Shown: in pieces, positions 1-5,156 of the stretch
Position numbering within the stretch: position 1 is the stretch's first letter
Layout: every line of letters starts with the position of its first letter
NCBI GenBank assembly: GCA_030043215.1
Contig: JASHYG010000155.1
Coordinates: 1-5,393 of the forward strand
Direction of reading: 5' to 3'
Length of the DNA stretch: 5,393 nt
Source of the DNA: Gammaproteobacteria bacterium
GTDB lineage: Bacteria > Pseudomonadota > Gammaproteobacteria > Steroidobacterales > Steroidobacteraceae
Notes under the pieces: model-generated
What the model was told of the DNA's origin: nothing
Seen by the model: only the letters and a program-made list of their open reading frames with translations
Databases searched by the model: none
Program-made: the position numbers and the translations under genes

Positions 1-1
1 G

Positions 2-178
2 GAGCTGCCGTGGGCGAGCTCGATCCTGCTATTTGCCTTGACCGGATGGGGCCAGGAGGAGGACAGGGAGCGCGGCCGCCAAGCCGGCTTTGACCGGCAC
101 CTGGTGAAGCCTGTCGACCCGGAGGCGTTGAGTCAGCTTCTCAATCAGACCCTGCTAAACAGCCAGGCTCAAGCTTAA
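2..178 (+). CDS. C-terminal end of a response-regulator receiver (REC) domain protein, 5' truncated by the window
   Basis: Reading from base 2 gives 58 residues ending at TAA (176-178). The start lies outside the window. The fragment matches the last third of a CheY-like receiver domain. It has the beta-4 strand ending in the conserved Thr (ILLFALTG, Thr at visible residue 14), then a charged helix (QEEDRERGRQAGF), then beta-5 with the invariant Lys-Pro (HLVKPVD, Lys at residue 36), and a closing helix. The phospho-acceptor Asp would lie upstream and is not visible. The ALTGWGQ...AGFDRHLVKPVDP style is common in receiver domains at the C-terminus of hybrid sensor histidine kinases, but a stand-alone regulator cannot be excluded. 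The protein ends about 18 residues after the Lys-Pro, in a short Gln/Ala tail, so no DNA-binding output domain follows. It converges on the KGG gene pair and need not be related to it. Confidence 0.85.
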   Translation, partial: ELPWASSILLFALTGWGQEEDRERGRQAGFDRHLVKPVDPEALSQLLNQTLLNSQAQA

Positions 179-203
179 TCTCAAGCTCAAGACTAAGATC
201 AAG
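168..203 (+). repeat. Degenerate hexanucleotide tandem repeat spanning the receiver gene's stop codon
   Basis: Six consecutive 6-base units follow a CTCAAG consensus: CTCAAG, CTTAAT, CTCAAG, CTCAAG, ACTAAG, ATCAAG. Three units are exact and three are degenerate. The receiver gene's TAA stop falls inside the second unit, and in that frame the repeat would otherwise encode a Gln-Ala/Gln-Asp type tail. The tract is clearly less GC-rich than its surroundings. It may be a decayed microsatellite; no regulatory role is evident. Confidence 0.55.
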
Positions 204-274
204 GTAGCCTCGCCCCCGCGGGCATCCGACGCGCACGATGAAAGTTCTGCAGCGGCCGGGGGGCAAACTTTGCA

Positions 275-493
275 CTACCGGGAGCCCGTCCCGGGATTGC
301 TCGCGCGCTTGCGCGCGCTGCCCCGGCTCGCCTGGCCGCCCTTGCGCCCCGCCTCCGCGGCGAGGCGCCGATCGACGGAGAAACTGCGTTTCTCGCCGGG
401 CACGCTGCGGCCACCCTTGCTCGCGATACGCCGCTGCTCCTCCTCGTCCATCGATGCGAATCCGCGATTCGACGCACGCCTGTCTGCCGACAC
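275..493 (-). CDS. Small KGG-motif (YciG/con-10-like) stress-type protein
   Basis: A 72-residue hydrophilic, strongly charged protein with no membrane segment. It carries the block SNRGFASMD, then two KGG motifs (IASKGGRSV and AGRKGGQAS) separated by PGEKRSFSVDRRLAAE. This is the pattern of the KGG 'stress-induced bacterial acidophilic repeat' family, which includes E. coli YciG and resembles the fungal con-10 proteins. Members are small, probably disordered, and often induced by general stress; their biochemical activity is unknown. I chose the GTG at 491-493 because GGAGGAGG (499-506) sits 5 nt upstream of it. An in-frame GTG at 506-508 would add five residues but has no ribosome binding site. 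An ATG at 496-498 is out of frame. The gene is a paralogue of the larger KGG gene 102 bp upstream (shared SNRGFASMD, RSFS and AGRKGGQAS blocks). The family is secure; the function is not. Confidence 0.8.
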   Translation of the reverse strand: MSADRRASNRGFASMDEEEQRRIASKGGRSVPGEKRSFSVDRRLAAEAGRKGGQASRGSARKRASNPGTGSR

Positions 494-498
494 TGCAT

Positions 499-506
499 CC
501 TCCTCC
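499..506 (-). promoter_or_regulatory. Shine-Dalgarno that sets the start of the small KGG gene
   Basis: The minus strand reads GGAGGAGG, then 5 nt, then GTG (493-491). The purine block overlaps the alternative upstream GTG (508-506), which lacks a site of its own. It therefore favours the shorter, 72-residue product. Confidence 0.6.
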
Positions 507-545
507 ACCCCGGGGAATGGGGCCGAGGCCGTCCATGTGTTCGGT

Positions 546-571
546 AACGCCCGTTCGGTGAAGGCGGTTCC
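546..571 (-). promoter_or_regulatory. Candidate ECF-sigma-type promoter (GGAAC-N17-CGTT) for the small KGG gene
   Basis: On the minus strand GGAAC (571-567) is followed after 17 nt by CGTT (549-546). A GGAAC -35 box with a CGTT -10 box at this spacing is the pattern of EcfG-type general-stress promoters in Alphaproteobacteria, and the GGAAC core is shared by many ECF sigma factors. The element lies in the 102-bp gap between the two KGG genes. It would give a leader of roughly 45 nt before the GTG start. The match and position are seen; its use is inferred, and the organism does not look alphaproteobacterial. Confidence 0.35.
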
Positions 572-595
572 CTCCGCCCCGCTGCGGCCGCGGGG

Positions 596-1003
596 TCAGT
601 GCTCCGTGCTCGCCTGGCGCGTTACGGAGCGCTCCCCAGGGGCTCCCGGAGCGCCATCCGAGCCCCCGGCGTGGCTCGCCTGACCGCCTTTGCGCCCCGC
701 CTCGGCCGCGAGCCCGGGGTTCTGCGAGAAACTGCGCTTCGAGTCGGGGACGCTCTGGCCACCCTTGCGTCCGGCCTGCGCCGCGAGCTGCCGGTTCTGC
801 GAGAAACTGCGCTTCTCACCCGGGACGCTCTGGCCGCCCTTGCGTCCGGCCTGCGCCGCGAGCTGCCGGTTCTGCGAGAAACTGCGCTTCGAGTCGGGGA
901 CGGCCTTGCCGCCCATGCTCGCGATCTGCCGCTGGCGCTGCTGATCCATCGAAGCGAATCCGCGATTGGAAGTGCGACCTTCCTGAGTCCTTCCTTGTGC
1001 CAT
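596..1003 (-). CDS. KGG-repeat (YciG/con-10-like) stress-type protein with internal 25-residue repeats
   Basis: A 135-residue hydrophilic, Arg/Gln/Ser-rich protein with no signal peptide or membrane segment. It opens with a short tail and SNRGFASMD (about 12-20). A 25-residue unit then recurs: [M/K]GG-x-[A/S]VP-[DS/GE]-KRSFSQN-x-x-LAA-x-AGR. KRSFSQN appears three times, and KGG-type motifs appear four times, the first of them as MGG. The C-terminus (from about residue 104) is a low-complexity Gly/Ala/Ser tail. The family is KGG (stress-induced bacterial acidophilic repeat). Relatives are small stress-induced proteins of unknown activity, usually with fewer repeats. The ATG at 1001-1003 is supported by GAGGAG (1017-1012) 8 nt upstream. 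The gene lies 130 bp behind ccmI and 102 bp ahead of a smaller paralogue on the same strand. I infer a local duplication and a cytoplasmic protective or nucleoid-related role; neither is demonstrated here. Confidence 0.85.
   Translation of the reverse strand: MAQGRTQEGRTSNRGFASMDQQRQRQIASMGGKAVPDSKRSFSQNRQLAAQAGRKGGQSVPGEKRSFSQNRQLAAQAGRKGGQSVPDSKRSFSQNPGLAAEAGRKGGQASHAGGSDGAPGAPGERSVTRQASTEH
720..902 (-). repeat. 75-bp in-frame direct repeats inside the larger KGG gene
   Basis: The same segment starts at 720, 795 and 870, an exact 75-bp period. Units 720-794 and 795-869 differ at 6 of 75 positions; five of those lie at 741-746, where one encodes DSK and the other GEK. The third copy is identical to the first over its first 33 bases (870-902 against 720-752) and then diverges. 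The repeat encodes the 25-residue KGG unit. Low synonymous divergence suggests recent duplication or conversion. Confidence 0.85.
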
Positions 1004-1089
1004 GAGCTTGACTCCTCGTAGTCGATTGAAGCGCGTTGCGAAGCAGCAAGACGCATGCCGTCCGCGCGCCCCGCGCGAGCTGGTTGCAG

Positions 1090-1113
1090 GGAGTTAGACT
1101 ACACCGGAACTCC
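1090..1113. repeat. 6-bp perfect inverted repeat (GGAGTT-N12-AACTCC) in the gap before the KGG pair
   Basis: GGAGTT at 1090-1095 and AACTCC at 1108-1113 are perfectly complementary around a 12-nt spacer. The spacer contains the candidate -10 box of the leftward promoter, so the pair could be an operator. It is short enough to occur by chance. No T-tract follows on either strand, so it does not look like a terminator for the ccm operon. Confidence 0.3.
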
Positions 1114-1123
1114 GTTTGTTCAA
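1096..1123 (-). promoter_or_regulatory. Weak sigma-70-like promoter candidate for the larger KGG gene
   Basis: On the minus strand TTGAAC (1123-1118) and TAGTCT (1101-1096) are separated by 16 nt. This lies between the ccmI stop and the KGG start and would give a leader of about 85 nt. Both boxes are imperfect. The location is the best argument, along with a base composition less GC-rich than its neighbours. Confidence 0.25.
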
Positions 1124-1133
1124 TCGTCCTAGC

Positions 1134-2147
1134 CTAAGGCGTCAAGCGGTCGATGACCACATTGACGATGCCGTCGCGCCCTACACGATAAGCCACCTCT
1201 CCGAAAGGATCACCTTTCTGTGCGGTCGGGCTGCCGGACCGCGAGATGCGTGCCACGACCTCCACGTCCTGGCCGGGGACGATCCCGTGGCCGCTGATCA
1301 TCGCGTCCGCCGAAGTGAGCTCCACGGTCTGCGGAAACCGTGTCTCGAGCCGCTTGACGGCAAGAGGCGGTCCCGGCTGCTTGGGATCACGCACGAAGAC
1401 GAAGAGCGGCGCGCCCTGCGTGTGCGCGCTCCGCAGCTTCGGGGAGAGAGCGACGTTGACGCGGACCGCCGCGCTCGGCGCCGCGTGATCCCCTGCCGCG
1501 CCGGAGCCTCCATCCGCCAGCCTTTGATCGATGGCCGCGATCTGCTGCTCGATGACCGGCTTGACCGAATCCGGAGGATCGAGCGCGAGCAGCGCCGTCA
1601 GGCGCGTCCGCGCGAGAGGCAGGTCGCCGCGATGCACCGCGGCAGCGGCCCCGAAGAACAGCGCCTCGGCGGAATGCGGCTCGAGCGCGAGCGCCTGCTC
1701 GATCAGCCGGCCGGCCCGGCCGGTCAACTCGGATTCGTCCTCGACGGACAGCGCCTCGGCGAGACCCAGCAGCACGTCGGCGTTGCGGCCCCCGGCGATC
1801 TGGTTCGCATGCTCGTACGCACGGACGGCGAGCGGCGTTTGTTGCAGATCCATGTACGAGCGGCCGAGCATCACCCAGCCCTGGAGGTCGTCCGGATGGT
1901 GCCAAACTCGGCGCGCGAGCGTGCTCACCACAGTCTCGGAGGGGCTCTCGGCCGCCGCGGCCTTCGACCACGACCAGTTGCTGCGCGCGACGTAGAGCGA
2001 TGTGGCCCCGACGGCGAGCAGCGCGATCACGCCGACGGCGGTCCACGGCGCCTGCGCCATCCCGGGATTCCGCCGGAGCAGCGGTACGGCGATGGCCGCG
2101 GCTGCAGCGAGAGTCAGCGCGGCGGCGAGGATGACGAAAGTGATCAT
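1134..2147 (-). CDS. ccmI: Cytochrome c maturation protein CcmI (CycH), apocytochrome c chaperone
   Basis: A 337-residue inner-membrane protein that holds apocytochrome c for CcmF/CcmH heme attachment in the periplasm. Two N-terminal membrane segments are visible (about 2-24 and 35-53). A helical TPR-type region follows (about 72-212; WVMLGRSYMDLQQTPLAVRA and AEALFFGAAAAVHRGDLPLA are typical TPR helix pairs). After a Gly/Ala linker comes the C-terminal beta-rich CcmI domain (about 227-337), with LFVFVRDP, LAVKRL and VARISRSGSPTAQKGD. The start is the ATG at 2145-2147, which overlaps the ccmH stop as ATGA; the longer open frame upstream reads through ccmH in another phase. The family's usual cytoplasmic loop between the two membrane segments (with a VYRDQLAELERD-like stretch) is nearly absent here, only about 10 residues. 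This is the last ccm gene before the KGG pair. Confidence 0.93.
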   Translation of the reverse strand: MITFVILAAALTLAAAAAIAVPLLRRNPGMAQAPWTAVGVIALLAVGATSLYVARSNWSWSKAAAAESPSETVVSTLARRVWHHPDDLQGWVMLGRSYMDLQQTPLAVRAYEHANQIAGGRNADVLLGLAEALSVEDESELTGRAGRLIEQALALEPHSAEALFFGAAAAVHRGDLPLARTRLTALLALDPPDSVKPVIEQQIAAIDQRLADGGSGAAGDHAAPSAAVRVNVALSPKLRSAHTQGAPLFVFVRDPKQPGPPLAVKRLETRFPQTVELTSADAMISGHGIVPGQDVEVVARISRSGSPTAQKGDPFGEVAYRVGRDGIVNVVIDRLTP

Positions 2148-2635
2148 CGGGGAACTGCGCTCTTGCCGGCCGGGCTCATTCGGGGGTCCGCGATCAGATC
2201 GTCCTCGACGGGCTCCACGTCCTGATCGACGAGCGCCGCGCGGGCGCGGATGATCCGCACGGCGACGAGAATGCCGACGAGGAGCAGCACGACCGGAGCG
2301 AGCCACAGCCACGCATTGCGCAGGGAGTACTCCGGCTTGAACGTGATGAACTCGCTGTACCGCGACACCAAGTAGTCCCGGATCTGGCCGTCCGATTGGC
2401 CGGCGAGCAGCATCTGGCGGATCTGAGTCCGGATCTCACCCGCGTACGCCTCGTCCGAGTCCGCGAGGCTCTCATCCTCGCACACCGGACAGCGGAACTC
2501 GTGAGTGAGCGTGAGGTAGCGCGCCTCGAGCGCGGGAGTCGGCATCCGGGTGGTATCGACGGCGTGCGCAGGAAGCGCCGCGAGCAGCAGGAGCGCGAGC
2601 GCGCAAGCGCACGGTCCGAGCAGCCGGGCGCGCAT
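2144..2635 (-). CDS. ccmH: Cytochrome c maturation thiol oxidoreductase CcmH (CycL)
   Basis: A 163-residue periplasm-facing protein that reduces the CXXCH cysteines of apocytochrome c and works with CcmF and CcmI in heme ligation. A signal peptide is visible (1-25, ending LPAHA). It is followed by the three-helix redox domain with the CxxC pair C49/C52 in EFRCPVCEDES, then one membrane segment (about 107-129, AWLWLAPVVLLLVG) and an acidic cytoplasmic tail. The family signature is usually LRCxxCQNQS; here F replaces L and EDES replaces QNQS, while both cysteines remain. The length fits stand-alone CcmH, not the E. coli form fused to a CcmI-like domain. The ATG (2633-2635) overlaps the ccmG stop as TGATG, with GGGGAGG (2650-2644) 8 nt upstream. 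Its stop overlaps the ccmI start by 4 nt. Confidence 0.95.
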   Translation of the reverse strand: MRARLLGPCACALALLLLAALPAHAVDTTRMPTPALEARYLTLTHEFRCPVCEDESLADSDEAYAGEIRTQIRQMLLAGQSDGQIRDYLVSRYSEFITFKPEYSLRNAWLWLAPVVLLLVGILVAVRIIRARAALVDQDVEPVEDDLIADPRMSPAGKSAVPR

Positions 2636-3195
2636 CACGATGTCCTCCCCGCGAGCTGCGGGGGCAGGCGCGCGGCGAACTCCTTCTGCCAAGCCTGAGG
2701 AGTCATCTCTCCGATCTGCTTGAAGACCACGACTCCGGCCGGGTTCACCAGGAAGGTCTCCGGAGCCTTGTAGACGCCCCAGTCGATGGCGAAGTGGCCA
2801 TCGTGGTCGGTCGCGACGGTCGCGTACGGATTGCCGAGCTTGGTGAGATAGTCGGCCGCCTGCGCATCGTCGTCCAACCAGTCGACCCCGATGATCGGGA
2901 CGGAAGCGTGCCGCGCGATGTCGAGCAGCGTCTTGTGCTCGTCGCTGCACGCAAAGCACCAGCTGCCCCAGACGTTGACCACGTACCACCGGCCGCGCAG
3001 ATCCTGCGACCCGAAGGTCCGTCCGGTGGCGTCGAGGACCGGGAGATTCCACGCAGGCGCGGACTTGCCGACCAGGGGCGAGGGGATGTCGCCCACCTCC
3101 GGGGAGTGCTTGACGCCCACCGCGAACACGATGCCGATCAGCACGAACGCCGCGAGCGGGATGAGAAACCGAAGGACGCGTGCCTTGTCGCTCAA
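2635..3195 (-). CDS. ccmG: Thiol:disulfide interchange protein CcmG/DsbE, membrane-anchored thioredoxin-like
   Basis: A 186-residue protein tethered to the inner membrane by one N-terminal segment (about 8-28), with a periplasmic thioredoxin fold. It passes electrons, normally from CcdA/DsbD, to CcmH or apocytochrome c so the heme-binding cysteines stay reduced. Visible hallmarks are VVNVWGSWCFACSDEH with active-site C80 and C83, the acidic loop GVDWLDD, and GVYKAPETFLVNPAG containing the cis-Pro (P145) of CcmG proteins. The start is a TTG at 3193-3195: it overlaps the ccmF stop (TTGA) and has AAAGGAG (3210-3204) 8 nt upstream. The reading frame continues upstream to an ATG near 3321, but that would extend the protein about 126 bp into ccmF and add an Arg-rich tail unlike the family. 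The active-site dipeptide Phe-Ala is less usual than the Pro-containing pairs. Confidence 0.94.
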   Translation of the reverse strand: MSDKARVLRFLIPLAAFVLIGIVFAVGVKHSPEVGDIPSPLVGKSAPAWNLPVLDATGRTFGSQDLRGRWYVVNVWGSWCFACSDEHKTLLDIARHASVPIIGVDWLDDDAQAADYLTKLGNPYATVATDHDGHFAIDWGVYKAPETFLVNPAGVVVFKQIGEMTPQAWQKEFAARLPPQLAGRTS

Positions 3196-5156
3196 GCGGT
3201 CCTCTCCTTTACGCCCGGGCCGATCGGCTGCGGAGCGTCCGCTGCCGCACGCGCAAGACGATAGCGGCGGTCCGTGACCGCGCAGAACCCGCCGAGAGCC
3301 ATCAGCACCGGGCCGAGCCACAGGAAAGTGATGAGCGGGCGGACCTGGGCTCGCATGCTCCAGCGTCCGGCGCCGAGGTCGTCGCCCAGCGCGACGAACA
3401 GGTCGGTCCCATATTCGTTCTTGATGCCGGCCTTGGTGCCCTCCTGCTGCCGCACCCAGTACTCGCGCTTCTCGGGGAACAGCGTCGTGATGGTCCGGCC
3501 GTTGCGGCTCACGACGACCTCCGCGCGCGTCGCGCTGTAATTCGGGCCATCGATGTCCCGGGTGCCGACCAGGCGAAAGTCATACGCGCCGACGTGCGCG
3601 CTCTGTCCATCGCCAAGCGCGATGTCGCGCTCGACCGTGTAGGGCTCCACGACCGAGAGGGCGATGACCGCCACGCCGAGTCCGACGTGCGCGAGAGTCA
3701 TGCCGAGCACGCCGCGCGACAGGGTGAGCCTGCGCCGCAGGCGATCGATCGGATCCACCGCCGACGACAGGATGATCCACGCGCCGAGCACGAGACCCAC
3801 GACCGCGAGGAAGTGCTGCCCCGAGTACGCGCCGAGCACCACGGCGAGCGCGAAGGCGCAGGCGAGCGCGGCCGTCACGAGCAGAGCCCGCCGGCTATCG
3901 GCGACCCGTCCCCGCTTCCAGTTCGCATGGATGCCGATGGAAAGCAGCGCGAGCAGAGGCAGGATCGGCAGCAGGAACGTGGGACGGAAGTACGGAGCTC
4001 CCACGGAGAGCGGGCGCTGCCCGAGCGCACCCGCGATGAGCGGCGCGATGGTTCCGGCGAACACCGTTGCCGCAGCGATCACGAGCAGGATGTTGTTGAA
4101 GAGCAGGAACGACTCCCGAGCGGTGAGCTCGAAGCCGCCGCTCGATCTGAGCGTCGGTGCACGCCACGCGTACAGCGCGAGCGCGCATCCAATCGCGACG
4201 CAGAGAAAGATGAGGATCGCCATGCCACGCGTGGGATCGGCCGCGAAGGAATGCACCGAGACGGTCACACCCGAGCGGACGAGGAAGGTGCCGATGAGGC
4301 TCAACGAGAATCCGACGAGGGAGAGCAGCAGCGTCCAGCTCTTGAACAGGCCCCGCTTGTCCGTGACAGCGAGCGAGTGGATCAGCGCGGTGCCGACGAG
4401 CCACGGCATGAAGGAAGCGTTCTCGACCGGGTCCCACGCCCAGTACCCGCCCCATCCGAGCGTGTAGTACGACCACCAGCTCCCGGCCGTGATCCCCCAG
4501 GTGAGGAAAGCCCAGGCCGCAATGGCCCACGGCCGCGTCCAGCGCGCCCAGACCGGGTCCGTGCGGCCTTCGAGCATCGCCGCGCAGGCGAATGCAAAGG
4601 CGACCGCGAGGCCGACGTATCCCGTGTACAGGACCGGTGGGTGGAAGGTGAGCCCCGGGTCCTGCAAGAGCGGATTCAAGTCGACGCCATCCGGCGGGGG
4701 CGGCTCGAGCCTCAGGAAGGGATTCGAGGTGAGGAGCGTGAACAGCAGGAACCCGAAGCTGATGAAGCCGAGCACGCCGAGCACGCGCGCCGAGAAATGC
4801 TTGGGCAGGCGAGACGTGCCGACCGTCACGGCGACCGTCCAGAGGGCGAGGATGATGATCCAGAGCAGCAGCGAGCCCTCGTGCGCGCCCCAGAGCGCCG
4901 CGATGCGATAGAAGAGCGGCAAGGCGGAGTTCGAGTTCTCGGCGACGTAGCGCACGGAGAAATCGAAGTTGACGAAGGAGACGATGAGGCAGCCCACCGC
5001 GGTGGCGACCATGACGAACTGGCCGGCGACGGCCGGCACCGTCGCGGCGACCCAGCGCTCGCGATTGAGCGCGGGTCCTGCGATGCCGAACAGGGCCTGC
5101 AGGAACGCGAGCAGCATCGCGAGGATCAGCGCGAAATGGCCGAGCTCTGGAAGCAT
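3192..5156 (-). CDS. ccmF: Cytochrome c heme lyase subunit CcmF
   Basis: A 654-residue polytopic inner-membrane protein, the usual CcmF length, that takes heme from holo-CcmE and ligates it to apocytochrome c with CcmH and CcmI. The periplasmic heme-handling WWD domain is intact (WGGYWAWDPVENASFMPWL, about 235-252). Four histidines stand at 172 (FHPP), 260 (ALIH), 302 (SVHSF) and 490 (LAH). They match, with a one-residue offset, the E. coli histidines H173, H261, H303 and H491 that serve heme binding. ALWGAHEGSLLLW (about 87-99) is another family block. A large periplasmic domain (about 505-600) precedes the last membrane segment (about 607-627). The ATG at 5154-5156 directly abuts the ccmE stop, with GGGGGA 6 nt upstream. 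The stop overlaps the ccmG TTG start by 4 nt. No truncation or missing motif was seen. Confidence 0.97.
   Translation of the reverse strand: MLPELGHFALILAMLLAFLQALFGIAGPALNRERWVAATVPAVAGQFVMVATAVGCLIVSFVNFDFSVRYVAENSNSALPLFYRIAALWGAHEGSLLLWIIILALWTVAVTVGTSRLPKHFSARVLGVLGFISFGFLLFTLLTSNPFLRLEPPPPDGVDLNPLLQDPGLTFHPPVLYTGYVGLAVAFAFACAAMLEGRTDPVWARWTRPWAIAAWAFLTWGITAGSWWSYYTLGWGGYWAWDPVENASFMPWLVGTALIHSLAVTDKRGLFKSWTLLLSLVGFSLSLIGTFLVRSGVTVSVHSFAADPTRGMAILIFLCVAIGCALALYAWRAPTLRSSGGFELTARESFLLFNNILLVIAAATVFAGTIAPLIAGALGQRPLSVGAPYFRPTFLLPILPLLALLSIGIHANWKRGRVADSRRALLVTAALACAFALAVVLGAYSGQHFLAVVGLVLGAWIILSSAVDPIDRLRRRLTLSRGVLGMTLAHVGLGVAVIALSVVEPYTVERDIALGDGQSAHVGAYDFRLVGTRDIDGPNYSATRAEVVVSRNGRTITTLFPEKREYWVRQQEGTKAGIKNEYGTDLFVALGDDLGAGRWSMRAQVRPLITFLWLGPVLMALGGFCAVTDRRYRLARAAADAPQPIGPGVKERTA
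3196..3210 (-). promoter_or_regulatory. Shine-Dalgarno supporting the TTG start of ccmG
   Basis: The minus strand reads AAAGGAGAGG within the end of ccmF, with the AAAGGAG core at 3210-3204. It sits 8 nt before TTG (3195-3193). It is one of the strongest ribosome binding sites in the window and offsets the weak start codon. Confidence 0.7.

Noticed and set aside
278..294. CCGGGA-5-TCCCGG hairpin at the end of the small KGG gene, as a terminator
   Set aside because: It lies just inside the coding region before the stop, and no T-tract follows on either strand.
720..902. Regularly spaced repeats as a CRISPR array
   Set aside because: The 75-bp units are contiguous, have no unique spacers, stay in frame and encode the KGG protein repeat.
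599..1021. Plus-strand open frame with a repeated Leu/Arg pattern
   Set aside because: Its periodicity is the antisense reflection of the 75-bp KGG repeats; no ribosome binding site or family match.
1063..1077. CGCGC-5-GCGCG hairpin between ccmI and the KGG gene, as the ccm terminator
   Set aside because: The stem is only 5 bp in GC-rich sequence with no T-run; such structures are expected by chance here.
1023..1126. 8-bp inverted repeat CGATTGAA / TTCAATCG flanking most of the ccmI-KGG gap
   Set aside because: The arms are 88 nt apart with no extension. Matches of this length are common by chance, and no mobile-element features accompany them.
1116..2225. Long plus-strand open frame (369 codons) opposite ccmI
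   Set aside because: The translation is Arg/Asp/Gly-rich with no recognisable domain. The minus strand encodes a clear CcmI, and high GC produces long antisense frames.
2148..2312. Upstream extension of ccmI to an earlier ATG
   Set aside because: The added 55 residues are Arg-rich and lie out of frame within ccmH. The ATGA junction and the membrane segment directly after the 2147 start define the true start.
3664..4467. Plus-strand open frame (267 codons) opposite ccmF
   Set aside because: It lies entirely over the conserved WWD region of ccmF on the other strand and has low-complexity Ser/Arg/Thr content.
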